This document shows, piece by piece, positions 58,059 through 64,000 of a stretch of 64,000 nucleotides of DNA (positions within the stretch are counted from its first letter, which is position 1; each line of letters starts with the position of its first letter). The position numbers and the translations under genes were made by a program. The notes under the pieces are model-generated. The model was not told where the DNA came from. It was given only the letters and a program-made list of their open reading frames with translations, and made no database searches. Source of the stretch: Gnetum montanum (Eukaryota; Streptophyta; Gnetopsida; Gnetales; Gnetaceae); assembly GCA_015680685.1 (NCBI GenBank), contig MNCI01033474.1:1358085-1422084 (forward strand). The letters are read 5' to 3'.

Positions 58059-60130
58059 CTATTCAAATGTGTCTATGCCATTGTTGTTGGCATGGCTTGT
58101 CTCCTCAGTTCGTTCCATGCATATTTTTTGGTTACTCTTTCTAGTAGCTGTCAACCACATGGTGTCTACTACTTCTTGTGTGGTTATTACATATAGGCAT
58201 CTTTGTTTCAGAGTTCCAAGGGCACACTTGTTACATGGAGGCATCTCCTCCATGTCATCACCTGATGAATCACTGTATGTGACGCATGGAACTTTTCTCT
58301 TCTCGATCTTTCCATAAATGTTTATCTTAGAGATTTCCAAGGAAAGATCATGGATCCTAAGGCATGCATCTACTGTTCTTAGCCATGCCCTTCCATTATA
58401 ATTGGGAAGTCCCCTTCATTGTTGTTCGCTTCAATCACCAGGAAATTAGCTGGGTAAGACCAACCACATACAGTGGTAATGACGTCCTCCACCAATCCCA
58501 AGGGAATGGTGATGGACTGGTTTGCTAGCTCTAGTTGAATGTTGCTCTTCTTAAGTTGGGGCAGGTTCCAGGCATGATACATCTCTCGTGAAATTAAGTT
58601 AACTCCAGAACCTGAGTCAAGAAGAGCCCTATGTGGCTCATTTCCAATAACTTGAAGGTAGATTAAGGGACTCCCAGGGTTAGTTAGTTTCTTGGGAAGG
58701 TGGCCTACCTTGATCCAGTCAGTTACAGTATGTGTTAACATAACCGTATGTGTTAAGCTCTGTTGGACTGAAGGGTGCTCCGAAGTGTTAGATGGTGGAG
58801 GAGTGTACATGGGCTCAACCGCTTGTTGTTGCAAGAGTTTGTCTGGGCTTTTGGTTCTCAATAAGGATCTTCTCTTTTTATAGTTGTCAGAACTAGCAGC
58901 AGGTTGAATATTTACAGCTCTTGCAGTGTGATGTTGCTGCGGTTGAGGAGGAAGTTCCCCTTGCATTGTTGGAGTAGGAGGTGTTACGGGAACTACTACT
59001 GATGGAAGAGTTGCAAATGGATTAGGAGGATGGTGTGGGTATAGAGTGTCTCTCAGAGGAGAAGGAGTCCTTCTGAAGTACTCCCGAACTTGGTAGTGAC
59101 GGTGGGGAGTTGTGTGACCCATAGAGTCACTTGGAGAAATCGGCTGCTGCACATAATAACCATAAGGTTTAGGCTATCGGTAAGGGTATTGATGTTTTGG
59201 CGATGGCATTCCCCATGACTGTGGGTATTGCCACTGCTGATGTTGTCTGATGGGTTGTGGGGGAGTTCCACTTGGATAATACGTTAAGGGTTGGTGGAAC
59301 TGCCTTGGGTTACCTTGGGGATAAGGTAATCTTTGAGGTGTTTGCCGTTGGTTAAGTCTCAGATTAAGCGCATACACCCCAGACTCCTGTAGATGTGAGA
59401 TGATTGGACAACATCCCTTAGGATGGGCATAATGGCAGATCTCACATCCACCGTCATCGTCTGAATCCGAATCCACAACCACATCGGAGTTAGTGATTTT
59501 TCCCTTACCTTTGTTATGTGTATGACCTAAATCTCTCCACTTTGTTTTACCTTTGCCACTACTTTGTTCAACCTTAGACTCTTCTATGATTTTTAAAATA
59601 GTTTCAAGTCTAGAGTCTAAGGAACTCCATACATCATCTACCTTAGTTGCTAATTCTGTTGTGAGTTTCTGAATCGGCAAGGTTTTTCTGTTCACCAACT
59701 CTTCGATTGGTGACTCATCCTCTTCATTGCAAAATTTCACTCCCTTCTTTCGAAGAGAGGGGTCATGGTTGCACTCTTCTGCACTTTCCCTTTTTCATAG
59801 CTCACCTTCTTCATTTGCTACTTACTCCAACAAGCGTTGAACTTCATGGGCTCTAAGTTATGATAGTCTCCCTTGGGCATAAGTCCTAAGGGTTCTTCTA
59901 GTTTCATGTCTAAGCCCATCTACGATGTGGCGGAGTTGATCCCACTGTGTGTATCCATGGCCCGGGCAACGATGTAATAATGTGTAGTATCGAGCCATGG
60001 TAGCATCCAAGGGTTCATGAATACCTTGCTTCCATCCTTGGATCTGCTTACACAAATTGGACACTCTGGAGTACGTTTGATACTTATCGTTGAACAATTC
60101 TAACATCGTACTCCACCTCCTGAAGGTTTC
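58059..60130 (-). pseudogene. gag-protease of element B, broken by stops
   Basis: Minus-strand gag enters at the LTR of element C with ETFRRWSTMLELFNDKYQTYS. It has the knuckle-like CEICHYAHPKGCCP (about 59435-59395) and the conserved LQESGVYALN. Protease has ALLDSGSGVNLISREMYHAW (about 58625-58570) with the catalytic Asp intact. Stops at CAA, CAG and CGA positions (about 59862, 59829, 59796 and 59174-59176) break the frame; each can be explained by one C-to-T change. After protease the frame ends at 58059, just before non-coding spacer. Confidence 0.88.
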
Positions 60131-61172
60131 TGATGAGACGCGTGCTGCATGTGCCGTGATATCGCATCCCATGCGATATCGCGTATGCGATATCACGGTC
60201 CGCCGCCATATCTATAAATAAGAGGCGGCACTCCCTTCATTTCCCAATCCTGGCTAGAAGTAGCAAAGCTTTGGCAGATTGATCACTCCAGAGTTAGAAT
60301 TTTTCCCATGTGCCCGCAGTAGGAGTCCTAGAGTGAACGGCTCTTTATTCGAGCAACTTGTAACTTGAACCCAAGTTGTGTACAGCAATAAAGACGAACT
60401 TGATTGGATAAACCTTGCAGCACGTGGCTTTATTTATTGTTGATTATTTACTGCTTTCCTAGTGCGCACAAGTATGACTTGATTACAAGCGTCTATGGAC
60501 GTGTACAGCTAGTCAAGGAATCGGCTGCTTGTCGCAATGCATGAGTACGACTTGATTACGAGCATTGGCTACTTGGTAACCCAGTAGCGTATTCCAGGAT
60601 TCTGTGCTTGGTAATCCCAGTGGTAGTCCAATGTGTACGGCTAGTCAAGGAATCAGCTACTCATTGCTAGGCTAGAACGTGTGATAAGTACGACTTAGTT
60701 ACGAGCACCCACGGGTGTGTACGGCTAGCTAAGGAATCGGCTGCTTATCACACTTAGGCTAAATAGGTGCCTCAGTACGACCACTTCGAGCACTTGCGTT
60801 ACGTGTGGTGATCCCAGTAACGATTAGCGTTTGGTAAGCCACAGTTGCATAGTTCAGGGTGTGTCCGGTAAGTGGGAACGGATGCTGACGCTAGTTAATT
60901 TAGACTTAGATCTTTAGTTAGAGTTAGCTTAGTTTCTCAACCCTTTCTCCTGGTAGCATAGAAGATAAGCCAAAAATACCAAAAAAATCACATACCTCAG
61001 ACTTGCTTAACCATACACCGTGACACTTACAAGCAAGCCTGGGAAGACAACGAACGATTAACCCCAAGTGTTTCTTGTGGTGTTAAGGCATTTAGTCTGC
61101 GGAGTTCGACCGGATCGCGCGTGCACGCTCGTATTCGTATGGTTGAGTGTAGGGGTACCTCGCCACTCATCA
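60131..61172 (+). repeat. 5' LTR of element C (1042 bp)
   Basis: It starts TGATGAGACGCG and ends CCACTCATCA, with the primer site one base later. U3 carries repeated GCGATATCGC words (60150-60195). R/U5 holds CAATAAAGACGAACTT and many short near-repeats of ACTTGATTACGAGC and GGCTAGTCAAGGAATC. Confidence 0.94.
60213..60220 (+). promoter_or_regulatory. TATA box of the element C LTR
   Basis: TATAAATA is flanked by an inverted repeat, GCCGCC (60202-60207) and GGCGGC (60224-60229). The TATA box itself has exact counterparts in LTR A and LTR B. Confidence 0.8.
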
Positions 61173-61173
61173 T

Positions 61174-61191
61174 TGGCGCCGTTGCCGGGGA
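61174..61191 (+). promoter_or_regulatory. primer-binding site, tRNA-Asp type
   Basis: TGGCGCCGTTGCCGGGGA follows the LTR after one base. This 18-mer is the known primer site of many plant Athila/Tat-type gypsy elements and matches the 3' end of tRNA-Asp. Confidence 0.88.
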
Positions 61192-61295
61192 CTAAGTGTT
61201 TTTTCGCCAATTGAACATAAGGGATATCACTCACATCGTTGTGAGCCTAAAACGAACCTTAGGGTTAATAAGTTAATTAAGAACAAAATTAAATA

Positions 61296-63319
61296 ATGGT
61301 AATTAGCATACCATTTGAAATGGCTTCTTCTCACGAAATCAACTCACCTAAGGACAATACAGGAGACAGTCAGCATCATACGCATAACCGAGATCAGCCA
61401 TGTCCTCAACAATCCAAAGTCACATATACTCATCCCGATGAGTATGTGCCAGATTTTACCTTTGTTTTCCATCAAGATGAGCAACTGCGGTGGAGAGACA
61501 TGCAAGGTAACATCGTGTTACCCCAGATCGCTCTGCTCCCAATATGCTTTTCCGTGCCTTGGTACGGATTGGCATGCAAGAGCAGTTCGCAGAATACGTT
61601 TTGGATGACCATGACACGAGGGATTATTGTCCCACAAATGCCCAACGTATTCGGGATGCAAGGCAGGAGAGTCAACATTCACTATTGAAGGGCAAGGTTC
61701 CCCACGTCATTAGTGAAATAGGAGAAGAGGAACCCCTCACGATGGCTTTCTTAGAAAATGATGTTCCTTCTCCTCACTCTAGTGAAGAGGTTAGGCATCA
61801 GGGCCTTAGATCAACGATACATATTCCAGGCTCTGATTCCCGTGATCACCAGCTGTTCACAGCAGGAGCAACTACTCACACTAATGACGGACTCGTTGAT
61901 CATCACAACGATCGGGGCCGAAGCAGCCGAAGAGAAGGCAAGAAACATCACCATGGTGATGGATCCCCTTCTTCTTCTCCTTCATCTCATCATTCACCCT
62001 CTCCTTCCACATTTGGGTGCAGCCACCATGAGCATAACACAGAGAGTAAAGGTAAAAGAGATGAAATGCCTCAACAGGAAGGTCGAGAGGAGTCAGGACA
62101 AGGGTAAGGACGTAGGGAGAATAGGGAATCACCACGTAGACATCACAGACGTCATGAAAGAGAGGATCATGACGAACCCCTATTCGCAACCCGAAGCATG
62201 CTTGATATTAGAGAGGCAGTTAGGATTCCCACAAGGCATTTAAAGGACAGTAGGATCAAGCGTTTGGACATAAATAATATCCCACGTTTTGAAGGGGGAT
62301 ACAACGCTGATCCTCAGCATCATTTACAGGCATTCCACGATGCCTGTGCCTTGCAGAACATAGATAATGAGTGGCAGAAACTCAAGTTGTTCCCTAGGAC
62401 ACTCATTAAAGAAGCAGAGAGCTGGTACTGGTTCTTAGAACCGGAAACCATCAGGAGGTGGAGTACGATGCTTGAATTGTTCAACAACAAATATCAAACG
62501 TACTCCAGAGTGTCTAACTTGCGTAAGCAGATCCAAGGCTGGAAACGAGGAGCTTATGAATCCTTGGATGCTGCCATGGCCCGTTACTATACACTGCTAC
62601 ATCGTTGCCTGGGCCATGGGTATGCTAAACGGGATCAACTTCGCCAACTCGTGGATGGGCTACGAAATGAAACGAGAAGAACTCTTGGGACTTACGCCCA
62701 AGGGAGATTCTCCCAATTAAGAGCCCATGAAGTTGAAGTTTTGTTGGAACAAGTAGCGCAAGAAGAGGATGAGCTACGTAAAAGAGAAAGTGCAGAGGAA
62801 TACAACCACGATCCCTCCCTTCACAAGAAGGGAGTGAAATTCTGTGATGAGGAGGATGAGTCACCACTCACAGAGTTGGTGAACAGGAAAACCGCGCTGA
62901 TCCAAAAGTTAACAACGGAGGTATCGGCTAAAGTAGACCAAATGTGGGATTCCTTAGACTCACGAATAGAAACAGTCCTGAAGATCGTAGAAGAGTCTAA
63001 GGATGAGAAAAGTAGTGACAAAGGCAAAAACATGCAGAGAAACTTTAACCCTGCACAGAACAATGGTAAGGGAAAAATTCCTATCTCCGATGAGGCTGAA
63101 AATTCTAATTCAGACAATGATGGTAGATGTGAGGTATGCTATTATGACCATCCTAAGGGATGTTGTCCAATTATCTCACATCTGCAAGAGTCTGGGGTGT
63201 ATGCATTAAATCCAAGACTTAATCAATGGCAAACACCTCGAAGGTTACCTTATCCACAAGGTAACCCAAGGCAGTTCCACCAACCCTTGACATATTATCC
63301 AAGTGGAACGCCTCCGTAG
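61296..63319 (+). pseudogene. gag of element C, nearly intact
   Basis: The first ATG after the leader (61296) opens MVISIPFEMASSHEINS. A one-base frame change near 61540 moves the reading to a second frame (RALVRIGMQEQFAEYVLDDHD). A TAA at 62105-62107 breaks it once, and from 62198 the core is open to 63319: NIPRFEGGYNADPQHHLQAFHD, FPRTLIKEAESWYW, CEVCYYDHPKGCCP (about 63127-63168) and HLQESGVYALNPRL. The stop at 63317-63319 is TAG where element B has CAG, and the frame continues after it. Gag and protease were therefore one ORF. N-terminal Ser/Arg/His-rich parts suggest RNA binding. Confidence 0.9.
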
Positions 63320-64000
63320 CCCATTGGACAACACCAGCAGTGGCAATACCCACAGTCATGGGGGATGCCACCGCCAACACATCAATACCCTTACCGGCAG
63401 CTTGATCCTTACGGTCATTATGTGCAGCAGCCAGTTTCTCCAAGTGACTCTATGGGTCACACAACCCCCAACCGTTACTACCACGCTCAGGAGTACTTCA
63501 GAAGGACTCCTTCTCCTCCGGGAGACATCTCACATCCCGTCCATCCTCTAACTCCACCCGCACTGCTTCCTCAAGTAGTTCCCATAACACCTCCTGCTCC
63601 AACAATGCAAGGGGAATTGCCTACCCAACCGCAGCAACGTCATGCCGCAAGAGCTGTAAATATTCAGAGTGTAAATATCCAACCGAGTACTAGTTCTGGC
63701 GATAACTGTACAAAAAAGAGACCTTTTTTCAGAACTAAGAGCCCAGAGAGGCTCTTGCAACAACAAGTGGACGAGTACATGTATAGGCCTCTAACTACTA
63801 ATGCTTTGGAGCACCCTTTAGTCCAAAGGAGTGTAACGCATACGGTTATGTTAACACATATCGTAACTAACTGGATCAAGGTAGGCCACCTTCCCAGGAA
63901 ACTAACTGATCCTGGGAGTCCCTTTATTTATTTGCAGATCGCTGGGAATGCACCACATCGAGCTCTTCTTGACTCAGGTTCCGGAGTCAACTTAATTTCG
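63320..64000 (+). pseudogene. gag C-terminus and protease start of element C, cut by window end
   Basis: Same frame as gag past the TAG. A Gln/Pro-rich tail (HQQWQYPQSWG, QPVSPSDSMGHT) is followed by THTVMLTHIVTNWIKVGHL and the retropepsin active site LLDSGSGVNLIS (63967-63999 and on), with the catalytic Asp intact. Pol lies beyond the window. Confidence 0.88.

Larger units (their letters stand above)
54968..60130 (-). mobile_element. Ty3/gypsy element B, minus strand, lacking RT, RNase H and integrase
   Basis: Reading the minus strand from 60130 gives gag, protease, a short linker, then directly the long non-coding spacer, polypurine tract and 3' LTR (55980-54968). The pol enzymes that occupy about 5.9 kb of coding and insert sequence in element A have no counterpart. 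The 5' part of gag and the 5' LTR are cut off by insertion of element C at 60131 and would lie past 64000. With no pol, this copy could have moved only with help from a relative. Confidence 0.88.
60131..64000 (+). mobile_element. Ty3/gypsy element C, plus strand, nested in the gag of element B, truncated by window end
   Basis: A 5' LTR, primer-binding site, leader, gag and the first part of protease are present. The LTR start TGATGAGACG directly follows GGTTTC of element B's gag, so GTTTC is the expected target duplication on the far side. It has fewer defects than A or B and is the youngest of the three by nesting order. Confidence 0.92.

Noticed and set aside
61296-61688. 130-codon ORF at the element C start as a separate protein
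   Set aside because: Its second half is in the wrong frame; the true gag continues in another frame from about 61540.
1-64000. A new defence or biosynthetic gene system
   Set aside because: The only intact host genes are PSF1 and the dehydrogenase, which are unrelated housekeeping genes in opposite orientation; nothing links them functionally.

Overview
This window is nuclear DNA of a seed plant with a large, repeat-rich genome. A conifer or other gymnosperm is the best guess. That rests on inference: AT-rich spacers, kilobase-scale introns, old nested LTR elements and plant-type housekeeping proteins. I identify no species. There are two complete host genes, both interrupted by introns. Almost everything else is mobile-element DNA at different stages of decay.

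Layout. Positions 1-15.8 kb hold most of a Ty3/gypsy (Athila/Tat-like) LTR retrotransposon, element A, in + orientation: gag, protease, RT-RNase H, integrase, a long spacer, an extra 3' ORF, then two LTRs in tandem. Its RNase H is split at 4244-7344 by a TG...CA insertion flanked by the 5-bp duplication GGTAG. The insertion looks like a solo LTR and carries a protein phosphatase 2C fragment, an antisense membrane-anchor ORF and a 664-base assembly gap. From 15.8 to 21.4 kb lie a small LTR-pair element with a gag stub, an unassigned decayed retroelement and an antisense RTE-type LINE.

The first host gene is PSF1/GINS1 (22120-26175, +, six exons, 197 codons), a subunit of the GINS complex of the replicative helicase. 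It has an E2F-type site upstream. The second is a 3-hydroxybutyryl-CoA dehydrogenase-like gene (30935-45265, -, four exons, 296 codons). Its introns reach 7.7 kb, and intron 3 carries an antisense L1 LINE. The spacers between and after these genes hold SINE-like tRNA-derived repeats and several tandem repeats, notably at 48.4-50.4 kb.

The right end (51.9-64 kb) is a three-level nest. A minus-strand L1 LINE contains a minus-strand Ty3 element (54968-60130) that has lost its whole pol domain. That element's gag is in turn interrupted by a plus-strand Ty3 element (LTR 60131-61172, tRNA-Asp-type primer site, gag and the start of protease), which runs off the window. The two right-hand elements are the same superfamily as element A but differ in the U3 part of the LTR.

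I found no prokaryotic-type system, CRISPR array or new defence system. The observations I consider most worth following are: the host-gene cargo in the solo LTR; the LTR-U3-like module placed inside element A ahead of its 3' ORF, which is open for 451 codons in an otherwise broken element; the compact CX2CX3HX3CC knuckle conserved in all three gag copies; and the pol-less family member.
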